Origin: Brevibacterium iodinum ATCC 49514
GTDB taxonomy: Bacteria; Actinomycetota; Actinomycetes; Actinomycetales; Brevibacteriaceae
DNA: 64,000 nt
NCBI RefSeq assembly: GCF_900169265.1
Contig: NZ_FXYX01000007.1
Span: 61,806 to 125,805 of the forward strand
Direction of reading: 5' to 3'
Under the pieces are notes generated by a model. The model saw nothing but the letters and a program-made list of their open reading frames with translations, had not been told where the DNA came from and searched no databases. Positions 56,647 to 64,000 of this stretch are shown piece by piece (position 1 is the stretch's first letter; every line of letters begins with the position of its first letter). The position numbers and the translations under genes were made by a program.

Positions 56647-57342
56647 TCAGTCTTCGGGGGCATGCTCGGTGGTGGTCGTCGGCTTCGATCGGGGGCGGAG
56701 TTCGACGATGAAGGCCGGAAGGAGCGCTTGGGTGATCGGACCGATCCCCAGCGCATAGAGGACCGTGCCGACGCCGACGACTCCGCCGAGCAGCCAGCCG
56801 ATGGCGACGACGCTGACTTCGATGAGGGTGCGCACCAGCCGGATCGATCGACCGGTCACGCGGGAGAGGCCTGTCATCAGTCCATCGCGCGGGCCCGGCC
56901 CGAATTGGGTTCCGATGTACATCGCCGAGGCGGCCCCATTGAGGACGACGCCTGTGACCATGAGCGCGATGTTCCATCCGAGTTCCTCCGGTCGGGGCAG
57001 GAACAGGCGGGTGAGGTCGAGCGCGGGGCCGACGAGGAGCGCGTTGAGGATCGTGCCGATGCCCGGCTGCTGGCGCAGGGGGATCCAGATGAGCAGTACG
57101 AGGAACGCCAGAATGGTGACGATGGTCCCGAAGGTCAGCGGCACTTGGTTCTGGATGCCGGAGTGGAGGACGTCCCACGGCATCATGCCCAAACCGGCAT
57201 TGACCATCATCGCCATCGAGGCACCGAAGAGGTAGAGGCCGAGAATCAGCTGGGGGAGGCGCCGCCACAGCCGTCCGCCGCGCAGCTGTGCGATGGGACC
57301 GACGTTGGCCAGCTGACGTTTCGGTGCTCTCATCTTCGTCAT
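56647..57342 (-). CDS. YczE-family membrane protein
   Basis: 231 aa with about five membrane segments. It contains ASMAMMVNAGLGMMPWDVLHSGI and the GTQFGPGPRDGLMTGL block typical of YczE/YyaS/YitT-like proteins. Function unproven; in many genomes it is paired with a MocR regulator, as here with the divergent gene at 57451, and may transport a substrate the regulator senses. Confidence 0.85.
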   Translation of the reverse strand: MTKMRAPKRQLANVGPIAQLRGGRLWRRLPQLILGLYLFGASMAMMVNAGLGMMPWDVLHSGIQNQVPLTFGTIVTILAFLVLLIWIPLRQQPGIGTILNALLVGPALDLTRLFLPRPEELGWNIALMVTGVVLNGAASAMYIGTQFGPGPRDGLMTGLSRVTGRSIRLVRTLIEVSVVAIGWLLGGVVGVGTVLYALGIGPITQALLPAFIVELRPRSKPTTTTEHAPED

Positions 57343-57385
57343 CCGGGGGCTTTCTGAGGAGTGCGATCACAGGGACAGATCCATC

Positions 57386-57433
57386 TTGACCCAAATTGGT
57401 ATTGTGCGAAATAGCCACTTGCTGGAAAGTGGC
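57386..57433 (+). promoter_or_regulatory. mocR promoter and inverted-repeat operator
   Basis: TTGACC (57386-57391), a 17-nt spacer, AAATAG (57409-57414), then a perfect inverted repeat GCCACTT-gctgga-AAGTGGC (57414-57433) covering the expected start site. It lies in the 108-bp gap between yczE and mocR and is a good candidate binding site for the MocR protein. Confidence 0.6.
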
Positions 57434-57450
57434 CCTATGAGGTCAGAATC

Positions 57451-58929
57451 ATGAGCACACCGGTCCTGGGAGCGAAACGACTCGTCGGCATCATCGGAGA
57501 CGGTCCGTGGAAGGCGCCGGCTTTCGAATCGCTGGCCGCCGCGGTGACCGCTGCCATCACCGACGGCCGGCTTCCGGTGGGAGTACGGCTGCCGAGCGAA
57601 CGCGAACTCGCAGCCGCGATCGGTCTGTCGCGGACGACGACTGGTCGCGCCTACGCCCAGCTGCGGGAACAGGAGTTCATCCTCACCCGCCGCGGTTCCG
57701 GCAGCGTCGTCCAGCTTCCCAGCGTCCCCGGCGGCCGCATCGACCACCTGCTCTCACCTGCCGGCGCCGACGAGGCGGAGATCGACCTCACCTGCACGGC
57801 ACCGGTCGCGGCGCCGGACATCCTCGGCGCCTACGACCGGGCACTGTCACGTCTGGGTGCCTACCTCCCGGGCACCGGTTACTATCCGTCCGGGCTTCCG
57901 GTGCTGCGCGAGATCATCGCCGACCGCTACACCAGGCGGGGCGCACCGACCGACCCCGACCAGATCCTCATCACCTCCGGGGCCCTCGGCGGGGCGGCCA
58001 TCGCCGTCCGCGCCCTCCTCGACGGGGCCGCGCGCCTCGGCGGGACTCGGTCGACGTCGCGAGTGCTCGTCGAAAGCCCCACTTACCCGAATGCGATCGC
58101 CACACTCGAAGGCGCGGGTGCGAGTCTCGTGACCTACCCTGTCGAGTTCGGGCCCCAGGGGCACCATTGGGACATCGACGCCATGGACCAGCTCATGGGG
58201 CAGATGCGTCCGCGCAGCGCCTATCTCATCCCCGACTTCCACAATCCGACCGGCGCCCTGCTGCGCGAAGCTCAACGCAGCGATCTCGCGGAGGCTCTGA
58301 GGCGGCATCGAGTCGTGCCCGTCTTCGACGAATCCCTCGTCGAACTGGGGCTGGAGGAGGGGCCGACGCCCACTCCGATGTCCGCCCTGATCTCCGACTC
58401 GGTGACGGTGGGCAGCGTGAGCAAGATCTATTGGGGAGGGCTGCGCATCGGATGGATGCGCATTCCCCGCCACAGGGTGGACCACTTCGCGTCCTCCCGA
58501 CTCGGGCTCGATCTGGGAGCGCCGGTTCTCGAACAGCTCGTCACGGTCGAACTCATGGCCGACCACGAGGCGGTCGTCGCCGAGTGCCGCACTCGGCTCA
58601 GAGCCGCCCGTGACATGCTCGCCGCGCAGGTGAGGTCATGGGTGCCCGAGTGGAAGCTCATCGTCCCCTCCGGTGGTATGGCGCTGTGGGCCGAACTGCC
58701 GGAGGCGCGGTCCGGGGTGCTCTCGATCGCTGCCAGGAACCACGGACTCCGCCTCGTCGCCGGGCCGAACTTCGCTCCGGCCGGTGGACTCGATCGTTGG
58801 GTGCGCCTGCCCTATACGGTGACGAAGACCGAACTGGAACAGGTCGGGCCCAGGTTGGCCGCCGCCTGGGAGGAGGCGAAGTCGATGGCTGGACGGGGAC
58901 CGACCAGTCGGGCCCGCATCGTGGCGTGA
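57451..58929 (+). CDS. MocR-type regulator (GntR HTH plus aminotransferase domain), YczR-like
   Basis: 492 aa. GntR winged helix at ~25-90 (VRLPSERELAAAIGLSRTTTGRAYAQLREQEFILTRRGSGSVV), a linker, and a class I aminotransferase-like domain with PLP lysine in VGSVSKIYWGGLRIGW and PDFHNPTG. Divergence from a yczE gene defines the YczR group of MocR regulators. It probably activates yczE and represses itself (family analogy). Confidence 0.9.
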   Translation: MSTPVLGAKRLVGIIGDGPWKAPAFESLAAAVTAAITDGRLPVGVRLPSERELAAAIGLSRTTTGRAYAQLREQEFILTRRGSGSVVQLPSVPGGRIDHLLSPAGADEAEIDLTCTAPVAAPDILGAYDRALSRLGAYLPGTGYYPSGLPVLREIIADRYTRRGAPTDPDQILITSGALGGAAIAVRALLDGAARLGGTRSTSRVLVESPTYPNAIATLEGAGASLVTYPVEFGPQGHHWDIDAMDQLMGQMRPRSAYLIPDFHNPTGALLREAQRSDLAEALRRHRVVPVFDESLVELGLEEGPTPTPMSALISDSVTVGSVSKIYWGGLRIGWMRIPRHRVDHFASSRLGLDLGAPVLEQLVTVELMADHEAVVAECRTRLRAARDMLAAQVRSWVPEWKLIVPSGGMALWAELPEARSGVLSIAARNHGLRLVAGPNFAPAGGLDRWVRLPYTVTKTELEQVGPRLAAAWEEAKSMAGRGPTSRARIVA

Positions 58930-58970
58930 ACACCACGTGCAGGGGCGGAGAACCTGAGTACGATGAAAAT

Positions 58971-59750
58971 ATGGGAGACGACAGCGGACTCAGTCATGAT
59001 GAACAGTATTCGACGGCGACGACCGTTGAGGAGTTCCGAGCCAATATCGCCGAGGTGGAGCGCCGGATCGCCGCTGCCGCCGAACGCGCCGGCCGGGAAC
59101 GGACCGAGGTCGAACTGCTGCCCGTGAGCAAAACCGTTCCCCAGGAGCGCATCCGCCTGGCCGTGGCCGCCGGCTGTGCGAAATTGGGCGAGAACAAAGT
59201 GCAGGAAGCCCACCGCAAATCCGAGGAGATGGCCGATCTCGACATCAATTGGGCCGTGATCGGGCACCTCCAGTCCAACAAAGCCAAGGACGTGGCGAAG
59301 TTCGCCGGCGAATTCCAAGCTCTCGACCGGCTCAAGGTTGCCCGAGCACTCGATCGCCGGCTCCAGGCGGAAGGCCGCAGCCTCGACGTTTACGTCCAGG
59401 TCAACACCTCCTCCGAAGACTCCAAATTCGGCATGCCGCCGGAAGAGCTTCTCGGCTTCCTCGGAGAACTGCGATCGTTCGACTCCCTCAAGGTCCAGGG
59501 CCTGATGACCTTGGCCATCTTCTCCTCGGACATCGACCGCGTCCGTCCCTGCTTCGAGCTGCTGCGCGGTCTGCGCGACCAGGTCCGCGAGGCCGATCCG
59601 GATCTCCTCGGCCCGGGCCGGCTGTCGATGGGCATGTCCGGTGACTTCGAGGTCGCCATCGAAGAGGGAGCAGACTGCGTGCGCGTCGGTCAGGCCATCT
59701 TCGGCAGACGGGCGCTGCCGGATTCCCACTACTGGCCCGAAGCTGACTGA
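58971..59750 (+). CDS. PLP homeostasis protein (YggS/PLPBP)
   Basis: 259 aa, TIM-barrel PLP carrier. PLP Lys54 is in LLPVSKTVP, with GENKVQEAHRK and IGHLQSNK blocks and SMGMSGDFEVAIEEGADCVRVGQAIFG at the C-terminus. ATG 58971 is chosen although the frame is open to 58638; the family normally begins close to the FRANIAEVERRI helix, so the first ~20 residues are an extension. It follows the MocR gene by 41 nt. Confidence 0.92.
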   Translation: MGDDSGLSHDEQYSTATTVEEFRANIAEVERRIAAAAERAGRERTEVELLPVSKTVPQERIRLAVAAGCAKLGENKVQEAHRKSEEMADLDINWAVIGHLQSNKAKDVAKFAGEFQALDRLKVARALDRRLQAEGRSLDVYVQVNTSSEDSKFGMPPEELLGFLGELRSFDSLKVQGLMTLAIFSSDIDRVRPCFELLRGLRDQVREADPDLLGPGRLSMGMSGDFEVAIEEGADCVRVGQAIFGRRALPDSHYWPEAD

Positions 59751-59764
59751 TAGGGCGATTCGTC

Positions 59765-60793
59765 GTGCCTGCTCCTCCTCGTCCGCAGTCCGGACGTGAC
59801 ACACCCCGTGTGCAGAAGAGTGCGGACGCCATCCGCAGCTCCTCGGTGCAGACGCTCTGGTGGTTCGGCGGCGCTGTACTCGGGGTTATCCTCGGTGTCG
59901 GTGTCTCCGGTTTCGCCGCACTGGCCGAAGTAGCACTGACCCCGTGCCTCATCGGCCTGCTCTTTCTCACGTTCCTCGACATCCCCTTCGATTCGGGGCT
60001 GCGCGCGGTGCGCGACCTGCCTCTTCTCGCCGTGACGGCAGCTGTGAACTTCCTCATCGTCCCACTGGTCGTCGCCGGTCTCATCGCCGTCTTCGACATC
60101 GCCGATCCGCTGCTGCCTGCCGTGCTCATTGTGCTGCTGTGCCCGTGCATCGACTATGTCATCGCGTTCACGCGCGCTGCCGGGGGTGCCGCAGATCGGC
60201 TTCTGATGCTCACTCCCGTGCTCATGATCGCCCAACTGGTGTTGCTGCCGGTGATGCTGTGGGCGGTCTCCGGAGGTCGGCTCAGCATCGATCTGCCCGT
60301 TCGCCCGCTGGTCGGCGCGCTGGTGCTGTTCATCATCATTCCGCTCACCGCCGCAGTCATCGTTCGTCTTCTTGCCCGCCGTGCTCCACGACTGGGACGG
60401 CCTCTCGCCGTGACCACACGTCTGATGGACCCGGTCATGGCGCTGACCCTGCTCGTCATCACCGCCTCCGTCACCCCGCTGATCGCCGGATCTGCCGGAC
60501 ACTTGGGGACCGCGGCCATCGTCTTCGCGCTCTTCGCCGTCGTCATGATCATCATCGGTTGGATCGTCACCCGAGTTTCCCGCCTCGGTCCCCAGCGATC
60601 TCGTGCCGTGATTCTGTCCGGCGTCACCCGCAATTCCCTGGTCATGCTTCCGATCGTGCGTGCGATCACCGGTGAGGAGATCGGTCCGGCAGGCGTCGTG
60701 ACACAGACCCTCATCGAACTGCTCGTGGTCATCGTCCTCGTCCGCGTGCTGCCTCGTCTGGTGCCCGATATTGCCGTGACCGAAAACCGCTAG
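59765..60793 (+). CDS. ACR3/bile acid:sodium symporter superfamily permease
   Basis: 342 aa with about ten membrane helices. LLCPCIDYVIAFTRAAGG and VTRNSLVMLPIVRAI resemble the ACR3 arsenite-efflux branch of the BASS superfamily, including a cysteine in the TM4-like segment. No arsR or arsC lies nearby, so an arsenic role is uncertain. GTG start 14 nt after YggS. Confidence 0.75.
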   Translation: MPAPPRPQSGRDTPRVQKSADAIRSSSVQTLWWFGGAVLGVILGVGVSGFAALAEVALTPCLIGLLFLTFLDIPFDSGLRAVRDLPLLAVTAAVNFLIVPLVVAGLIAVFDIADPLLPAVLIVLLCPCIDYVIAFTRAAGGAADRLLMLTPVLMIAQLVLLPVMLWAVSGGRLSIDLPVRPLVGALVLFIIIPLTAAVIVRLLARRAPRLGRPLAVTTRLMDPVMALTLLVITASVTPLIAGSAGHLGTAAIVFALFAVVMIIIGWIVTRVSRLGPQRSRAVILSGVTRNSLVMLPIVRAITGEEIGPAGVVTQTLIELLVVIVLVRVLPRLVPDIAVTENR

Positions 60794-60825
60794 TAATCGG
60801 TCTTCTCTGCGCGGACAATAGAACT

Positions 60826-62283
60826 ATGTTCACGTCCGACCAGTGCTATCAGGCAGTCACCTCCCGGGACCGACGCTTCGACGGGATGTTCTTCACCGCG
60901 GTGCGCACGACCGGGATCTTCTGCCGGCCGTCCTGTCCGGCGCGGACGCCGCGGCGGGAGAATGTGGACTTCTTCGTCACGGCCGCGGCCGCGGCAGACG
61001 CCGGATTCCGGGCCTGCCGCCGGTGCCGTCCCGACGCCAGTCCGAATTCCCCGCAATGGGACACCCGCGGAGACATCGTAGCGCGAGCCATGCGCCTCAT
61101 CCGCGACGGTGTCGTCGATCGCGGGGGAGTCGACACCCTCGCCGCGGAACTCGGCTACAGCACTCGTCAGCTTGGGCGCCTCATCCATGCCGAACTCGGC
61201 GCCGGACCCCTGGCGTTGGCGCGCACGGAACGGGTCCGGACCGCACGGACGCTCATCGAAGCCACCTCGATGCCGATGAGCGACATCGCCTTCGCCGCCG
61301 GCTTCTCCAGCATCCGCCAGTTCAACGACACCTTCCGCGCGATGTACTCGATCAGCCCACGGCAGCTGCGAAGAGCGGGTGCCGAGCAATCGGTGACCGA
61401 GGAACTCGTCCTCAGACTGGCCTACCGGCCGCCGTTCGACTTCGCCCATCTGCTCGAGTACCACGCTGTGAGAGCCGTGGAGGGGATCGAGCACATCTCG
61501 GACGGCGCATATACCCGATCGATGCGGTTGGCTCACGGTCCCGCAGTGATCACGGTGCGGCAAGGGGAGGGGGACTTCGTCGACTGTCGTCTCCGGCTGG
61601 CCGATACTCGTGACCTCGGAAGCGCGGTCGCTCGGGTCCGGCGCCTCCTCGATCTCGATGCCGACCCCGAGGCGATCGCCGAGACCTTGAGATCCGCGGG
61701 CCTGGAGCGTCTGGTCGACGAGTATCCGGGAATCCGTTCGCCGGGCCACAGCGACCCCGTCGAACTCGCGTTACGGACCGTGCTCGGGCAGCAGATCTCT
61801 CTGGCCGCAGCCCGAACTCATTTGGAACGCCTCGTCGCAGGAGCCGGAGAATCGCTGCCGAAGGAGCTCAGCCTCGTCGGGGTCGATCGGGTCTTTCCCA
61901 CGGCCGAGACGATCGCTGGACTCCCCGCATCCGACTGGGCTCTGCCGGCCAGCCGGATCCGGACCATCCACGCCCTGTCGGTCGCTTTGGCCGACGGCAG
62001 TGTGGAACTCGGCGCCGGCAGCGACCGCGAGGACGCGAGCCGGAATCTCCTGGCACTGCCAGGAATCGGGCCGTGGAGCAACGGCTATATCCGCATACGT
62101 GCGCTCGGCGATCCCGATGTCTTCATGGACACCGACCTCGGCGTGAAGAAGGCTCTCGCCGATCTCGATGACGCCTCAGGAGTCGCCTGTGGTTGGAAGG
62201 AGATCGCGATGAACTGCAGCCCCTGGCGCTCGTATCTCACACACCTCCTGTGGGCTCATCACGCTCGCAGCGCAGAAACCTGA
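60826..62283 (+). CDS. Ada-AlkA fusion: methylphosphotriester sensor and 3-methyladenine DNA glycosylase
   Basis: 485 aa, three modules. The Ada N-terminal zinc domain (1-75) has Cys33, Cys37, Cys64 and Cys67; Cys33 is the methyl acceptor in GIFCRPSC. An AraC-type HTH (~85-180) reads [23 protein letters not shown] and [21 protein letters not shown]. The AlkA glycosylase (~190-485) has the HhH motif [14 protein letters not shown] and the catalytic Asp region FMDTDLGV. The methylated sensor probably activates this gene and ogt downstream. Confidence 0.93.
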   Translation: MFTSDQCYQAVTSRDRRFDGMFFTAVRTTGIFCRPSCPARTPRRENVDFFVTAAAAADAGFRACRRCRPDASPNSPQWDTRGDIVARAMRLIRDGVVDRGGVDTLAAELGYSTRQLGRLIHAELGAGPLALARTERVRTARTLIEATSMPMSDIAFAAGFSSIRQFNDTFRAMYSISPRQLRRAGAEQSVTEELVLRLAYRPPFDFAHLLEYHAVRAVEGIEHISDGAYTRSMRLAHGPAVITVRQGEGDFVDCRLRLADTRDLGSAVARVRRLLDLDADPEAIAETLRSAGLERLVDEYPGIRSPGHSDPVELALRTVLGQQISLAAARTHLERLVAGAGESLPKELSLVGVDRVFPTAETIAGLPASDWALPASRIRTIHALSVALADGSVELGAGSDREDASRNLLALPGIGPWSNGYIRIRALGDPDVFMDTDLGVKKALADLDDASGVACGWKEIAMNCSPWRSYLTHLLWAHHARSAET

Positions 62284-62341
62284 CCGCGACACCGAACGCA
62301 ACAGACGACCGTTGACTCACCTATACGAAGGACACACAGAC

Positions 62342-62917
62342 ATGACCACGTCGACTCAGACAAAGACCCCATCCGACGCCACACCGGAACTCAACGCCAC
62401 GATCGAGCTGCCGGACGCCTCGGCGCCGGTGTACACGACGATCCTCGACACGGAACCGGGGCCGATCCTGCTCACCTCGGACGGCGCCCACCTCACGGGG
62501 CTCTACCTGGAGGTCTCCGAAGCGATCGATGCCCGGCTCGACAGAGCGTTCGGCGTCGAAGCGACTCCGGAACACGATCTGGAGATCTTCCACCGCACCG
62601 AGGCGCAGCTGGGGGAGTACTTCGCAGGCAAGCGCACCCAGTTCGACCTGCCGTTGGCAGCGAAGGGAACCGAATTCCAGCGCTCCGTGTGGCAGGCACT
62701 GACCCAGATCCCGTACGGCAGCACCGCCGGCTACGGAGAACTGGCCGAAATGCTGGGACGGCCGGGTGCGGCACGTGCCGTGGGCGCTGCCAACGGAAAG
62801 AACCCCATCAGCATCATCGTTCCCTGCCACCGAGTCATCGGCGCGGACGGATCTATGACCGGATACGCATGGGGAGAGGAGAAGAAACGCACCTTACTCA
62901 CCCTCGAATCCCCCTAA
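62342..62917 (+). CDS. ogt: Methylated-DNA-protein-cysteine methyltransferase
   Basis: Direct suicide repair of O6-alkylguanine. 191 aa. Active Cys162 in VPCHRVIG, the Arg-finger helix [28 protein letters not shown], and an N-terminal ~35-residue polar extension. ATG 62342 is chosen (GAAGGACACAGAC upstream). It lies 58 nt after ada-alkA, the common actinobacterial adaptive-response pair. Its TAA falls inside the truncated palindromic repeat next to the IS element. Confidence 0.95.
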   Translation: MTTSTQTKTPSDATPELNATIELPDASAPVYTTILDTEPGPILLTSDGAHLTGLYLEVSEAIDARLDRAFGVEATPEHDLEIFHRTEAQLGEYFAGKRTQFDLPLAAKGTEFQRSVWQALTQIPYGSTAGYGELAEMLGRPGAARAVGAANGKNPISIIVPCHRVIGADGSMTGYAWGEEKKRTLLTLESP

Positions 62918-62947
62918 TTGCTACCTGACGGGGGCCTAGATACCTGG
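62911..62947. repeat. Truncated second copy of the palindromic repeat
   Basis: 37 nt matching the reverse complement of 4841-4877 at about 32 positions, covering one arm (GCTACCTGACGG) and part of the loop. The second arm is absent: homology stops where the IS3 element begins. The copy contributes the ogt stop codon. Confidence 0.6.
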
Positions 62948-62955
62948 AGTGGAGT

Positions 62956-63004
62956 GGTCCCCAAAAGTTGGACTGTGATCAACACAAGCCAACTTGAAGG
63001 GACC
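62956..63004 (+). repeat. Interrupted inverted repeat at the IS left end covering the first RBS
   Basis: GGTCCC (62956-62961)/GGGACC (62999-63004) and AAGTTGG (62965-62971)/CCAACTT (62989-62995). If transcribed in from outside, the hairpin would hide the GAAGGG RBS of the ORF at 63010, a known way for IS elements to block read-through expression (inference). Confidence 0.5.
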
Positions 63005-63009
63005 ATTCC

Positions 63010-63426
63010 ATGCGTAAGGACTGTCTGATCACAGACGAACAAGCCAAAGCCGCGATCGAACTCTTCGACCAAGGGCACGGCTATGCCTCGACAGCCACGA
63101 TCCTCAACGTCCACAAACCCTCACTCAAGCCCCTCCACGACCGGTGGCTGGTGCGTGGAACAATATCGGTCATGGAACCGCACCAGCGCCGCCGGATACC
63201 GGCAGAGACGAAGATCGCGACTGCGAAACGGTATCTCGATGGCGAACACAAAGTCGTTTTAGCCAAGGAGCTTGGCCTGGCCTCCTCGCGCACCGTGGTT
63301 GATTGGGCGAAGAAATACCGGGACAAGGGCGAAGACGCGTTCGCGACACCGCCGCCGGCCAAAGGCAAGACGGGACTGCTGAAGGTTTGGTTGACTTCAC
63401 GACTGGATAAATTCCAGGAAGGATAG
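63010..63426 (+). CDS. Helix-turn-helix protein of the IS element (transposase N-terminal type)
   Basis: 138 aa. Two HTH-like segments: ITDEQAKAAIELFDQGHGYASTATILNVHKPSLKPLHDRW and TKIATAKRYLDGEHKVVLAKELGLASSRTVVDWAKKYRDKG. This resembles the DNA-binding part of IS3/IS150-type OrfA. It is complete, with its own GAAGGG RBS, and is followed 5 nt later by orfA. Confidence 0.75.
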   Translation: MRKDCLITDEQAKAAIELFDQGHGYASTATILNVHKPSLKPLHDRWLVRGTISVMEPHQRRRIPAETKIATAKRYLDGEHKVVLAKELGLASSRTVVDWAKKYRDKGEDAFATPPPAKGKTGLLKVWLTSRLDKFQEG

Positions 63427-63431
63427 AAGTC

Positions 63432-63734
63432 ATGCCAAAGATCTACACCGATGAGTTCAAGCAATCAGCGCTCGAGCTCTTGGACGATGGAATGACCCAG
63501 AAGCAGGTGTGTGCCGACCTCGGTATCTCGAAGTCAGCTCTCCAGGCCTGGGTGCGTGACTCGCGGCTACGCGAGCACGGACTCGAGCCCTCCCGTGGTG
63601 TCGAGGAGTCACGCGCCCAGGCGGCAGCGCTGAAACGCATTCGCGAGCTCGAGCGTGAGAACAAGATCCTCCGCGAGGCCGCAGCGTACCTCTCGCAAGC
63701 GAACTTGAAGCTCGGTGGCCATCACCCAAAATGA
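63432..63734 (+). CDS. IS3-family transposase OrfA
   Basis: 100 aa. Transposase_8 HTH (YTDEFKQSALELLDDGMTQKQVCADLGISKSALQAWVRDSR) and a leucine-zipper coiled coil (ALKRIRELERENKILREAAAYLSQANLKLG). GGAAGGATAG upstream. It ends in the frameshift window with orfB. Confidence 0.9.
   Translation: MPKIYTDEFKQSALELLDDGMTQKQVCADLGISKSALQAWVRDSRLREHGLEPSRGVEESRAQAAALKRIRELERENKILREAAAYLSQANLKLGGHHPK
63725..63731 (+). other. Programmed -1 frameshift heptamer CCCAAAA
   Basis: C CCA AAA in the orfA frame is a canonical X XXY YYZ slippery site directly before the orfA TGA. A -1 slip continues as ATG ATG TAC in the orfB frame, fusing OrfA to OrfB. Confidence 0.75.
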
Positions 63735-64000
63735 TGTACCCGCTGGTCCTTGACCTTGCTGCCACCGGGGTGCCGGTGGCAGTGACCTGTCGGGTGCTCG
63801 GCTTTACCAAGCAGGGGTTCTACAAGTGGTGCGCTCATCCGGTCTCAGCTCGGGACTGGGACGAGGCACATCTGATCAATGCCGCCTACGACGTTCATAC
63901 GGACGATCCTGAGTTCGGGCACCGGTTCATCGCCGATGAACTCCACGCCGCGGGTCTGCAGACGTCAGAGCGTCGTGTGTGGCGATTGTGCTCGCAGCAG
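63731..64000 (+). CDS. IS3-family transposase OrfB (integrase), cut by window edge
   Basis: First 90 codons of the DDE transposase: MMYPLVLDLAATGVPVAVTCRVLGFTKQGFYKWC and the HTH_21-type segment with DDPEFGHRFIADELHAAG. The catalytic DDE core lies beyond 64000. It is made alone from ATG 63731 or as an OrfAB fusion by frameshift. Confidence 0.9.
   Translation, partial: MMYPLVLDLAATGVPVAVTCRVLGFTKQGFYKWCAHPVSARDWDEAHLINAAYDVHTDDPEFGHRFIADELHAAGLQTSERRVWRLCSQQ

Larger units (their letters stand above)
62948..64000 (+). mobile_element. IS3-family insertion sequence, right part outside window
   Basis: The left end is near 62945-62950 (TGGAGTGGTCCCC). It carries an HTH ORF, an IS3 orfA and the start of orfB linked by a -1 slippery site. 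The far end and target-site duplication are beyond the window. Confidence 0.8.

Noticed and set aside
59765..60793. Calling the BASS-type permease a definite arsenite exporter (acr3)
   Set aside because: Similarity is to the superfamily, and no ars regulator or reductase is adjacent; the substrate is left open.

Overview
The window is a high-GC chromosomal segment from an actinobacterium, most likely a Micrococcales member close to Brevibacterium (genus is inference). The signs are actinobacterial gene orders (tig-clpP1-clpP2-clpX; rplU-rpmA-obgE-proB-proA-nadD-rsfS; ileS-folC-ndk-rne), an Rv2466c-type mycothiol-linked reductase, a perfect ClgR box before clpP1, an actinobacterial translational T-box before ileS, and many GTG starts with 4-bp stop/start overlaps.

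Layout. 1-4.8 kb: 5' part of pepN (minus), then an Rv2466c-like reductase, rpiB and a zinc alcohol dehydrogenase. 4.8-5.3 kb: a palindromic repeat, tRNA-Pro (minus) and tRNA-Gly. 5.3-12.6 kb: a Tat-exported GH15-like protein, trigger factor, ClpP1, ClpP2, ClpX and an MFS exporter. 12.6-13.1 kb: a decayed stretch with a gene remnant and a direct repeat. 13.1-25 kb: AIM24 protein, valS, acyltransferase, SDR, T-box, ileS, folC, DUF4233 protein, ndk. 25-32.5 kb: VKOR, RNase E/G, SPFH protein, a frameshifted alanine/sodium symporter, chorismate mutase. 32.6-40.9 kb: L21, L27, ObgE, proline synthesis (ProB, ProA), a small membrane protein, NadD, RsfS and a histidine phosphatase. 41-48.1 kb: a glycosyltransferase and a complete Mrp Na+/H+ antiporter operon (A/B fused, C, D, E, F, G). 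48.2-51.5 kb: AlkB-like protein, ferredoxin reductase, tRNA-Ala, DoxX-like and YdeI-like proteins. 51.6-55 kb: a carnitine-degradation operon (fused carnitine dehydrogenase/thioesterase, BKACE enzyme, and a regulator joining XRE and TetR DNA-binding domains). 55.2-60.8 kb: PLP decarboxylase, YczE membrane protein with divergent MocR regulator, YggS, an ACR3/BASS-type transporter. 60.8-62.9 kb: Ada-AlkA and Ogt alkylation repair. 62.95 kb to the edge: an IS3-family element cut by the window end.

How the genes work together: most of the window is housekeeping (protein quality control, aminoacyl-tRNA synthesis, ribosome assembly, RNA decay, proline and NAD synthesis). The accessory parts concern sodium/pH balance (Mrp), osmolyte supply (carnitine to glycine betaine), alkylation damage (AlkB-like, Ada-AlkA, Ogt) and PLP metabolism (MocR, YggS, decarboxylase).

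I found no convincing wholly new multi-gene system. The most distinctive signals are the XRE-TetR fusion regulator inside a fully coupled carnitine operon, an RNase E/G that has lost its zinc-link cysteines, a palindromic repeat whose second copy ends at the IS3 element, a symporter gene broken by an apparent 11-nt deletion, and well-formed regulatory elements (ClgR box, ultrashort-stem T-box, a MocR/YczE operator candidate).
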